From Pseudomonadota bacterium (GTDB lineage Bacteria > BMS3Abin14), in assembly GCA_003229755.1 (NCBI GenBank), contig QIFJ01000193.1, positions 1-7,032 of the forward strand: a stretch of DNA of 7,032 bases, given 5' to 3'. The notes under the pieces were generated by a model, which was not told the origin of the DNA, made no database searches, and saw only the letters and a list, made by a program, of their open reading frames with translations. Below, piece by piece: positions 1-5,528 of this stretch. A program made the position numbers and the translations under genes. How positions within the stretch are numbered: position 1 is the stretch's first letter; each line of letters opens with the position of its first letter.

Positions 1-98
1 CACCAGGGGAGAGGAGGTTAACTGATACCCAGGCAAAGATGTACCTCCACGTCCTCCGTAGCTCCGTTGTGAAAAGGAATATCCACTTCAGTTGTGAC
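1..98. other. Unassigned left edge
   Basis: No gene can be supported here. One plus-strand frame is open from base 3 and runs on through the terminator hairpin and into the antisense of the porin, which marks it as a shadow. A purine-rich GAGAGGAGGTTAACTG string near base 8 looks like a ribosome binding site, but no plausible start codon and coding frame follow it. The stretch is probably intergenic sequence beyond the porin terminator, possibly holding the last codons of a neighbouring gene. Confidence 0.4.
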
Positions 99-130
99 AA
101 AAAAAAGGGCCTCCTGATGGAGGCCCTTTT
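99..130 (-). terminator. Intrinsic terminator of the porin gene
   Basis: Seen directly: a perfect 8-bp G/C-rich stem (107-114 with 119-126, GGGCCTCC/GGAGGCCC) closed by a 4-base loop. Read on the minus strand it is followed by a run of eight T (complement of 99-106), and AAAA precedes the stem so the stem can extend by A-U pairs. It begins about 20 bases after the porin stop codon at 151-153. The flank on the other side has only TTTT, so the element could also work weakly for plus-strand transcripts, but its strong direction is minus. Confidence 0.93.
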
Positions 131-150
131 AGTATCACAAGGTGGGTATC

Positions 151-1315
151 TTAGAAGGTCAGTTTCAGCCTGGCGCGCAGGTCTGTTGATGTATCATCGT
201 CCGGTGCCGCGTAGGCGTCGCCCGGGGCCCAAGTGGCGTAGGTCAGCGTGGCTGAAGCGTTGCTTGCCAGCTTTACGATGCCGTGGATGTCGATCTCTGT
301 TCCAACGGAGCCGTTACCCTGGGTGGAGCCTTCCTCACCCTGAACGAGGACCTTGGCCTTGAGGGATAGATTGTCGCTGTACTTGTAACCGGCTGTGAGA
401 ATGGCCAGATTCACGTCGTCGAATCCACCGTTGTCGCCGCTACGGAAACCGTAGATCATGAGCGGATAGTAATCGTTGCCACCGAATGTGGCTTCGCCCA
501 TGTCCTCGTTGCCGCTGTAGTACTCAACGCCCAGATTGAAGTTTACGAGCTCCTTGAAGTTGGCCGTCAGCACATAGAATGTACCGCCGTCGTTGCCTGA
601 AGGATCATCGTCGGAAATGGCGCCGTACTCGACTGTCAGCGGGATGGGGCCGAGATCAAAGGCAGTGTCGATACCCGTATAGCCGTAATCGTACCCACCA
701 GCGGTCTCGTCTGAAGCTGTGGCGAAGATCAGGTTGAGCTTCTTGAAGAAGTCAACACCCTTAACACCGGCCGTGAAGATGGTCAGGTCTTCATCGGTCT
801 CGGGGTCAGTCTTGGTCTCATCCTGCTTGGCGAGGTACAGGCCCAGGTCGAAGCTGTCGAGCCCGTACTTGAGGCCGATGAGGTGGTTTCCCTCGGCGTA
901 GAAGACTACCTTCTTGCCGAAAGATACGCTGTACTCACCGATCTTCAATGACAGGCCGTCCGTGACGAAGTTATCGAACGTTACCCAGTAGTTGTCGATC
1001 AGATCGTTAGGCCTGAGGCCGTTAGCGCCAGTGCCGTCAAAGTTCTCATCGTCTGATACTTCGAGGTCGACGACTGCGGTGACGTCGCCCTTGTTGACCT
1101 TGAGGACGACTTCCAGGTCGTCGTCAAACCACGCTCTATCACCGGTATTTGCCCTGCTAACATATCTCTCAGCGTCGAGCGTGTAGCTACCGCTGATGGA
1201 AAAGCCCTCGTCCACGGCCGGTGTTGGGCCAGTGGCAAGGGAACCGAAGTGAACCGCCATGGCGGGCACGGCCAGACTCAGCGCGAATGCCACGGCTACA
1301 AAAAAATTTCTTCAT
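151..1315 (-). CDS. Outer-membrane beta-barrel porin, reading frame interrupted after codon 5
   Basis: The main frame (151-1293) encodes about 380 residues of an acidic protein with alternating hydrophobic/polar segments, many aromatic residues, Asp/Gly/Asn-rich turns and a C-terminal sequence ending LRARLKLTF. This is the usual pattern of a Gram-negative porin that ends in Phe for BAM recognition. The natural start is ATG at 1313-1315, five bases after AAGGAGG (1321-1327). From there the frame reads MKKFF and then leaves the porin frame because of a run of seven T (complement of 1301-1307 region, 1300-1306), stopping at TAG 1187-1189 after 42 codons. Removing one T restores MKKFFVAVAFALSLAVPAMA, a textbook signal peptide with AMA cleavage. 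The in-frame GTG at 1291-1293 would give a peptide lacking the positively charged N-region and has no ribosome binding site. Substrate cannot be told from sequence; assignment to a named porin family is not possible by eye. Confidence 0.85.
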
Positions 1316-1320
1316 TTCTC

Positions 1321-1327
1321 CCTCCTT
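1321..1327 (-). promoter_or_regulatory. Ribosome binding site that fixes the porin start at 1315
   Basis: The minus strand reads AAGGAGG, then GAGAA, then ATG. This near-perfect Shine-Dalgarno sequence with 5-base spacing argues that translation starts at 1315 and not at the GTG at 1293, which is what exposes the frameshift in the porin. Confidence 0.88.
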
Positions 1328-1365
1328 CAACTAAAAGGGGTTTGTTTCATTTCAAACGGAAATTC

Positions 1366-1388
1366 AAAACGAGTTAAAAAACGAGTTA
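1366..1388 (-). repeat. Direct repeat in the porin leader
   Basis: An 11-base word (plus strand AAAACGAGTTA; minus TAACTCGTTTT) occurs at 1366-1376 and again at 1378-1388, with a 12-base period. It lies 50-75 bases upstream of the porin start in the predicted untranslated leader. Function unknown; it may be simple sequence slippage or a repeated protein/RNA contact site. Confidence 0.5.
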
Positions 1389-1470
1389 GAACAAAACGGT
1401 AACTGCGGGTCTAGGAATATCCCCTCCTTTCTCTATGGTTTCCTTTTTTTTAGCTTTCAGCAGCTCTTAT

Positions 1471-1499
1471 CCGGAGGTCCCTGTCTCATCAGGCTCCGG
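1471..1499 (-). promoter_or_regulatory. Leader RNA hairpin upstream of the porin
   Basis: A 10-bp stem is visible: CCGGAG (1471-1476) pairs with CTCCGG (1494-1499), then CCTG (1480-1483) pairs with CAGG (1490-1493), with a 3-base one-sided bulge (1477-1479) and a 6-base loop. If the promoter at 1521-1549 is used, it lies roughly 15 bases into a 200-base leader. No T-run follows on the minus strand, so it is not a terminator. It matches no riboswitch I recognise; a 5' stabilising hairpin is the simplest reading. Confidence 0.5.
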
Positions 1500-1520
1500 T
1501 TTATCCCATAATTTCGGGAG

Positions 1521-1549
1521 AAGTTAGCACTATGGGGTGATGTTGTCAA
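1521..1549 (-). promoter_or_regulatory. Probable sigma-70 promoter of the porin
   Basis: The minus strand has TTGACA (1544-1549, a full match to the -35 consensus), a 17-base spacer, and TAACTT (1521-1526) as -10. The -10 keeps the key T, A and final T and is preceded by GTGC, resembling an extended -10. Transcription would start near 1514, giving a leader of about 200 bases before the porin ATG. The palindrome at 1565-1580 lies just upstream of the -35. Confidence 0.6.
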
Positions 1550-1564
1550 GGCGATTATCGCTGT

Positions 1565-1580
1565 TTTTACAACTGTAAAA
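1565..1580. promoter_or_regulatory. 16-base palindromic operator-like site
   Basis: TTTTACA-AC-TGTAAAA is a perfect 7-2-7 inverted repeat. Its core TACA-N2-TGTA equals the known box of CopY/BlaI/MecI-type winged-helix repressors, though short AT-rich palindromes of this type also suit other regulators. It sits 16 bases upstream of the -35 at 1544-1549 and downstream of the second promoter-like site. No regulator gene is in the window. Confidence 0.45.
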
Positions 1581-1621
1581 CCACCGCTTTGAAGCAACTT
1601 CGAGAACCTCAATTAGCGAGT

Positions 1622-1650
1622 AGTATAAACCCTGCAAATCCGGTTTGCAA
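1622..1650 (-). promoter_or_regulatory. Second promoter-like site with an embedded inverted repeat
   Basis: Minus strand: TTGCAA (1645-1650), 17-base spacer, TATACT (1622-1627), i.e. 4/6 and 5/6 matches to the sigma-70 consensus. The inverted repeat TGCAAA-TCCGG-TTTGCA (1633-1649) covers the -35 and part of the spacer, where a bound protein would block RNA polymerase. It would give a leader of about 300 bases for the porin. It is an alternative or additional promoter to the one at 1521-1549. Confidence 0.4.
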
Positions 1651-1836
1651 GAGCAAAATGCTATTATATAATCAAAAAACATGAGAACAATGGTGAAAAT
1701 ATTTGTAAATTTTGTCAATATTTTTCAAATGGTTATAAGATTTCTTCTGCAAAAACACCATTCAACTGTATTGATGTTTTCACCCTGTCTGAAGTGATTT
1801 GATCACCGTTTCGAATTCGCGATCATGCCAGGAAAC
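1651..1836. other. AT-rich spacer between the ligase-like gene and the porin promoters
   Basis: This stretch is markedly AT-rich compared with the genes around it, and contains TATAAT-like (minus strand, near 1668-1673) and TTGACA-like strings but no confident additional promoter. A small inverted repeat GTGAT-TTG-ATCAC lies at 1794-1806. No T-tailed hairpin follows the stop of the ligase-like gene (1837-1839), so read-through from that gene into the porin region cannot be excluded. No coding frame is convincing. Confidence 0.45.
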
Positions 1837-3198
1837 TCACTCCGTCCGGACCCCGTAACGCCCGCTTCCCCTCCTGTAATCGATTATCCTGAAACGTGGT
1901 TCGCCGTCTTCTGTCCCCAGGGTTCCCGGGGGAACGACCTCCACCCTCGGTGTGACAACAACATAGGACCTGATCGCGCTGCGTATTCCCAGAGCCAGGC
2001 GCTCGGCATCCATACCTGCTCCACCCCTTAGCTGCGCCCGTATTGTCATACAATCAAGGCCCTTGACCGAGTCCAGGATCACGTGAAAACCACCCACCTC
2101 TGGGAAGAGCCCGATCACATCCTGGAGTTTGGAAGGGTATACTATATATCCCCCTATGCTGAGAGCCCCGTCCGTCCTGCCCGCGATGCGGCTGATCCTG
2201 GGGTGCGTCCTTTCGCAGGGGCATTTTCCCCATGTGACGCTGGAGATATCGTGGCTTCTGAACCTGATCATGGCTGTGCCCTCGGCCGAAAGCCAGGTCC
2301 AGACCAGCTCTCCAGGGATACCCTCAGGAACAGCCTCTCCTGAGTCCGGATCCACGCACTCTACAAGAAAGTGATCTGCCCAGGTGTGCATCCCTTTTTT
2401 GTGGGTGCAGTGACATGCCATGCCCGGACCCAGGAACTCGTTCATACCGTACTCCCCGTAGGCGGTAAGGCCCATTAGCTCTCCCAGGCGGTCCTTCATC
2501 TGCGGGCTGGTGGGCTCGGCCCCGAAAAGCCCCACCTTAAGGTCCCCGTCCCTGGCGAGGTCAATACCCCGTTCATGGGCCCTCATGGCGAGATAAAAAC
2601 CGTAAGAGGGCATCATCGCTACGGCCGTTACACCCAGGTCCACAATGAGATCGATCTGCCGGTCGGTCCCTCCCGTACTGGCCGGAATACTCACCATCCC
2701 GGCCTCCATGGCGCCGTAGTGGAATCCGAATCCGCCTGTGGACAAGCCGAACCTGAAGGCGTTCTGGAGACTGTCTCCCGGTCTTAGCCCCACCATCCAC
2801 AGGACCCTGGCACATCGCTCGGCCCATTCGGAAAGGTCCTTTTCTGTAGCGTAGACCGGCAGGAACTGCCTGGAAGGTGTAGTGGCCGAGTGAAGCTCCC
2901 TTATCTTTGCCAACTTGCAGACCAGCATTCCGAAAGGATATGCGTCCTGCGCGCTTGCCTTGTCAACGAAGGGCAGTTTCCTGATATCCTCAAGGCTCCT
3001 TATATCTTCCGGCCTGACACCCGCCTTCTGGTAAAGCTCCCTGTAAAAAGGACTTTTTTCGTAAGCCCTCTGGACCTGCTCCTTTAGTTTTTGCAGCTGT
3101 ATCCGCTCCAACCGCTCCCTGGGCATGGTCTCGATCTCTTCGTTCCAGTATGGACGCGTCTTCGACAATTTGCTTTCCCGATAAAATTCCCGGACCAT
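1837..3198 (-). CDS. Phenylacetate-CoA-ligase-like (PaaK/F390 synthetase family) protein with degenerate active-site motifs
   Basis: 453 residues, close to the usual 430-450 of PaaK-type acyl-CoA ligases, which adenylate a carboxylate with ATP and pass it to CoA. Family features in order: N-terminal RPYWNEEIE and the LQKLKEQVQRAYEKSPFYRE segment (to about residue 56), LPFVDK (75-80), MPSYGFYLA (196-204), GAEP (226-229), YGMNEFLGPG (250-259), MIRFRSHD (310-317), a CxC pair at 326/328 and GRTDG (340-344). Odd points: the phosphate-binding loop, normally SSGTTGKP, is SATTPSR (104-110), losing both glycines and the lysine; and the C-terminal GKaxRvxD motif reads GEPRFRIID (432-440), so the catalytic lysine is Glu433. 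Fold retained but classical ATP chemistry doubtful: it may be a pseudo-enzyme or have changed activity. ATG 3196-3198 has only a weak AAGG upstream. It is separated from both neighbours by long gaps, so it is probably transcribed alone. Confidence 0.88.
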   Translation of the reverse strand: MVREFYRESKLSKTRPYWNEEIETMPRERLERIQLQKLKEQVQRAYEKSPFYRELYQKAGVRPEDIRSLEDIRKLPFVDKASAQDAYPFGMLVCKLAKIRELHSATTPSRQFLPVYATEKDLSEWAERCARVLWMVGLRPGDSLQNAFRFGLSTGGFGFHYGAMEAGMVSIPASTGGTDRQIDLIVDLGVTAVAMMPSYGFYLAMRAHERGIDLARDGDLKVGLFGAEPTSPQMKDRLGELMGLTAYGEYGMNEFLGPGMACHCTHKKGMHTWADHFLVECVDPDSGEAVPEGIPGELVWTWLSAEGTAMIRFRSHDISSVTWGKCPCERTHPRISRIAGRTDGALSIGGYIVYPSKLQDVIGLFPEVGGFHVILDSVKGLDCMTIRAQLRGGAGMDAERLALGIRSAIRSYVVVTPRVEVVPPGTLGTEDGEPRFRIIDYRRGSGRYGVRTE

Positions 3199-3326
3199 AT
3201 AGCCTTGAGGTAAATTGAGGCTCTAACAGCAGATGATCCGCGCAGTTTCCAGTTTCTGGTTTCTAGTTTCTAGTAAACCCTGGCTGGCTTTAGGCCAGAG
3301 TCTCAGGACCCAGGACCCAGGTGTGT

Positions 3327-3340
3327 CACGCTTCAGCGTG
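3327..3340. repeat. Small hairpin, left copy of CACGCTT-AGCGTGGAGTC module
   Basis: CACGCT-TC-AGCGTG forms a 6-bp stem and is followed by GAGTC. A related version occurs at 3846-3865 (CCACGC-TTAG-GCGTGG then AGTCC). In both places a GACCCAG word array is adjacent, but on opposite sides. Confidence 0.6.
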
Positions 3341-3347
3341 GAGTCTC

Positions 3348-3540
3348 TAGTAAACCCAAACCCAGTTTTTCCTTTGCGGCCTTTGCGAGCTTTGCGTGAC
3401 ACCAGAATCCTTTGACTTAATTTTTTACCCTGCGAAACTCCGCGATACTCTGCGTACTCTGCGAGCAAGGCTTTTATCTGTTTAAGTAATCTCACCCTCA
3501 CCTAACCTCTCCCCTCGAGGGAGAGGGATTTATCTCTTTA
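3348..3540 (+). repeat. Composite repeat unit 1
   Basis: Module order: TAGTAAACCCAAACCC box (3348-3363), TTTGCG and CTCTGCG word arrays (3372-3463), a 43-base core (3456-3498: ACTCTGCG, then GCAAGGCTTTT, then TTTAAGTAATCTCACCCT), and a variable G/C-rich hairpin (3506-3513 pairing with 3519-3526, loop CTCGA). The tail TTTATCTCTTTA (3529-3540) echoes part of the core. Strand given only for reading direction. Confidence 0.7.
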
Positions 3541-3713
3541 TGTAAACCCAAATCCCAAGCCTTACTCTGCGGTCCTCTGCGGTAAGGGCGATATAGCCCT
3601 CTCTGCGTACTCTGCGTGCAAGGCTTTTGTCTCTTTAAGTAATCTCACCCTCCCCCTTGAGGGGGGAGGACAAAGGAGGGGGTGAGGCAAGATGGTAATT
3701 GGTGATTGGTGAT
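3541..3713 (+). repeat. Composite repeat unit 2
   Basis: Same order as unit 1: TGTAAACCCAAATCCC box, CTCTGCG words (3565-3616, interrupted by a hairpin AGGGC-GATATA-GCCCT at 3585-3600), the 43-base core (3609-3651, 40 of 43 identical to unit 1), then a nested hairpin (3644-3650 with 3680-3686, plus inner 3651-3656 with 3662-3667) and a TTGGTGATTGGTGATT array. Confidence 0.7.
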
Positions 3714-3838
3714 TAGTAAACCCAAGCCCGGGTTTTTCTCTGCGACACCCTGCGGTCCGCCCGAATGGGCGGCTTGCGAACTCTGCGTGCAAGGCTTTTA
3801 TCGCTTTTTGCTTCAGTGACTCACCCCCACATAATCTA
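3714..3838 (+). repeat. Composite repeat unit 3
   Basis: Starts with TAGTAAACCCAAGCCC, then CTCTGCG words at 3738 and 3748, a perfect hairpin CCGCCC-GAAT-GGGCGG (3757-3772) sitting inside the word array, and a third core (3780-3826) that matches the other two over its first 23 bases and again at CTCACCC but differs between. The unit has diverged or recombined within its core. Confidence 0.6.
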
Positions 3839-3839
3839 C

Positions 3840-3870
3840 CCCCGGCCACGCTTAGGCGTGGAGTCCGGGG
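3840..3870. repeat. 12-bp hairpin, right copy of the CACGCTT module
   Basis: CCCCGGCCACGC (3840-3851) pairs with GCGTGG (3856-3861) and CCGGGG (3865-3870), with TTAG as loop and a 3-base AGT bulge. It lies about 55 bases past the glycosyltransferase stop on the minus strand. No T-run follows in that direction, so it is not a standard intrinsic terminator, although it could protect the 3' end of the transcript. Confidence 0.6.
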
Positions 3871-3923
3871 TTCAGCCCCAAGACCCATGACCCAGGACCC
3901 AGGTGTTAGTCCAAGGTCCAACA

Positions 3924-5528
3924 TCACCGTTTCTCCGATTCAATCCTTTCCGCTACAAGTATAACCTTATTGGAATCCGCCGCGTCCAGGCCTTTTTCGA
4001 TGATCCTGAACCTGGACCTCAGCGTCTCCGGAAGCCTGTTAAATTCCACAGCGCCGGCAATGAGAAAACGGCCCTGGGGCCTTTCGATGAACTTTTTGAG
4101 GTGATCAGCGGAACTGATCCCTACTGTATTCCTGCCTGCGTAAAAAACAATTCCGGGTCTGTAGTATCCAAGGGTAGCCAGGGCATCGTCAGGCGAGGCA
4201 GCGCGAGCCACCGCGCGGCCCGCTATCGGGGCCATCCTGACACTTTCCAGGGCAGGCGCTGCCACAAGATGTATCCCGGCAATGCCCAGAACCGCGCCAT
4301 AGGCGGCCCACCTGAAGGCACGCACGGGCCTGCCTGTGAGGAAGAAGGCAAGCCCCATAACCGAGGCGGCTATCATGGGAGCCGCTGCCGCTGAATATTT
4401 CTCAAGATCGGGGACTCGCAAGGAGAAGGCAACAAACAGGATCCCGGGGAAAAACGCCGCCGGCAAAAAGGAGATGAGCCATGACAGGGTAAAGCCCCTC
4501 TCCGCCTGCCCGAAAGAGGTCTCAACGGAGGATGCCAGGGCGCCCATCATGAGACTCAGGGCCGGGAATGCGGGCAGTATGTACGTCGGAAGCTTAGTTC
4601 TTGCCGCGGAAAAGAAGAGGATCACAGTCAGTGACCATATTATAAGCAGTAGACCGAACCCGGCATGTTTCCCTGCCGAGCGCCTCATCCGAAAGGTTGA
4701 AGCAAAGGCCTGGGGAAGAAAAGTGGCCCATGGGAAAAACCCCGGCAGAAGCACCAGAAAGTAGAAATAGAAGGGTCCACGGTGACTCTCCATGGGTTTC
4801 AAAAACCTGGCTACATTGTGCTTGATAAAGAACCCTTCAACGAGATCACCGCCCGTCCTCCCGGCGGCCAGGACATACCATGGCATGGATATGGCGAGAA
4901 AAATAAGGATCCCCACCGGGTTACAGAATCTGCGGAAACTGAATTCCGGTCCGCGGTTAAGAAACGCGAAGATAATAATGGCCCCCAGGGGGAGGACTAG
5001 GCCTACCGGTCCCTTGGCCAGCACCGCAAGACCCATGGAGATCCAGGACAGTACCGCCAGCGCCGGCCTTCTGGCGGAGAAAAAAGCCGCAAAGACAGCC
5101 AGGTTCGTGAAAAAAATGAGATAGGCGTCCGTTGTGGCAGCCCGTGACGATACGGAAAAGAGAAAGGAGGCAGCCAGAGCCAGACCGGAGATGAACCCAC
5201 CGGTACTACCGAACACCCTGGTTCCCACCTCGTTTACCATAAGCACCGTGAGCAGACCGAATACCGCGACGAAGAACCTGGCGGCAAACTCGGTTTTCCC
5301 GAAGATCTTGAAAGCCAGCATCATGAACCAGTAATGCAGTGGAGGCTTGTCGGTTCGCAGGCTGCCGTTGAGCGTCGGCACAACGTAATCGCCCCTCTCC
5401 AACATCTCAACGGCCGCCCGGGCGTTGCTGGTCTCGTCTATATCCCACAGGGAAGTGGACCCCAGCCCGGTGAAGAACAGCAGGAAACAGAGCACGGTTA
5501 GAACGATGCGATTTTTCATGGATCTCAT
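3924..5528 (-). CDS. ArnT/GT39-type polyprenyl-phosphate glycosyltransferase (membrane)
   Basis: 534 residues, the size of the ArnT/PMT (GT-C, GT39) family, which moves a sugar from undecaprenyl-phosphate to lipid A, another lipid or a protein on the periplasmic side. Visible signatures: N-terminal membrane segment (about 7-25), first-loop acidic motif LWDIDETSNA (Asp29, Asp31, Glu32), TDKPPLHYW (59-67), DA at 134-135, AKGPVG (171-176), HRGPFYFYFLVLLPGFFPW (249-267), RTKLPTYILPAFPAL (310-324), many hydrophobic helices, and a soluble C-terminal part with YYRPGIVFY (455-463) as in ArnT. Start: ATG 5526-5528 overlaps the PAP2 stop as ATGA, indicating translational coupling; a second in-frame ATG at codon 4 is possible. 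Acceptor and sugar cannot be deduced; lipid A aminoarabinose transfer is not shown, because no other arn genes are present. Confidence 0.9.
   Translation of the reverse strand: MRSMKNRIVLTVLCFLLFFTGLGSTSLWDIDETSNARAAVEMLERGDYVVPTLNGSLRTDKPPLHYWFMMLAFKIFGKTEFAARFFVAVFGLLTVLMVNEVGTRVFGSTGGFISGLALAASFLFSVSSRAATTDAYLIFFTNLAVFAAFFSARRPALAVLSWISMGLAVLAKGPVGLVLPLGAIIIFAFLNRGPEFSFRRFCNPVGILIFLAISMPWYVLAAGRTGGDLVEGFFIKHNVARFLKPMESHRGPFYFYFLVLLPGFFPWATFLPQAFASTFRMRRSAGKHAGFGLLLIIWSLTVILFFSAARTKLPTYILPAFPALSLMMGALASSVETSFGQAERGFTLSWLISFLPAAFFPGILFVAFSLRVPDLEKYSAAAAPMIAASVMGLAFFLTGRPVRAFRWAAYGAVLGIAGIHLVAAPALESVRMAPIAGRAVARAASPDDALATLGYYRPGIVFYAGRNTVGISSADHLKKFIERPQGRFLIAGAVEFNRLPETLRSRFRIIEKGLDAADSNKVILVAERIESEKR

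Larger units (their letters stand above)
3199..3923. repeat. Mosaic repeat region between the glycosyltransferase and the ligase-like gene
   Basis: A 725-base gene-free stretch built almost entirely of short-period repeat words and small hairpins. Words seen: GTTTCT(A/G)G at 3244-3272; GACCCAG at 3307-3321 and 3883-3902; TAGTAAACCCA at 3271, 3348, 3714 (and TGTAAACCCA at 3541); CTTTGCGNN three times with exact 9-base period at 3372-3398; CTCTGCG or CCCTGCG with 9-10-base period in three blocks (3428-3463, 3565-3616, 3738-3787); TTGGTGATTGGTGATTAG at 3699-3716; GTCCAAGGTCCAA at 3909-3921. Apparent ORFs here on both strands are products of the repeats. No promoter for the ligase-like gene is evident close to its start. 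Confidence 0.85.

Noticed and set aside
39..362. Plus-strand ORF of 107 codons at the left edge
   Set aside because: It runs through the terminator hairpin and then antisense to the porin; composition is that of a shadow frame (Arg/Pro-rich).
1455..1492. Hammerhead-ribozyme-like words on the minus strand (CTGATGAG, later CTGAAA)
   Set aside because: The bases between cannot form the needed stem II, and no matching stem I/III pairing was found; CTGATGAG is part of the simple leader hairpin.
1530..1718. Minus-strand ORF of 62 codons in the AT-rich spacer
   Set aside because: It starts at a TTG without a ribosome site, spans both promoter-like sites and palindromes, and has no recognisable pattern.
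2573..2827. Overlapping ORFs inside the ligase-like gene (also 1825-2053, 2083-2374, 2890-3087)
   Set aside because: Antisense or shifted frames of a well-supported family protein; no start signals or family resemblance.
3427..3830. CRISPR-like array
   Set aside because: Only three core repeats, with unequal and mutually similar intervals made of more repeats; no unique spacers and no cas genes.
3840..3870. Intrinsic terminator of the glycosyltransferase gene
   Set aside because: The stem is strong, but there is no T-run after it on the minus strand.
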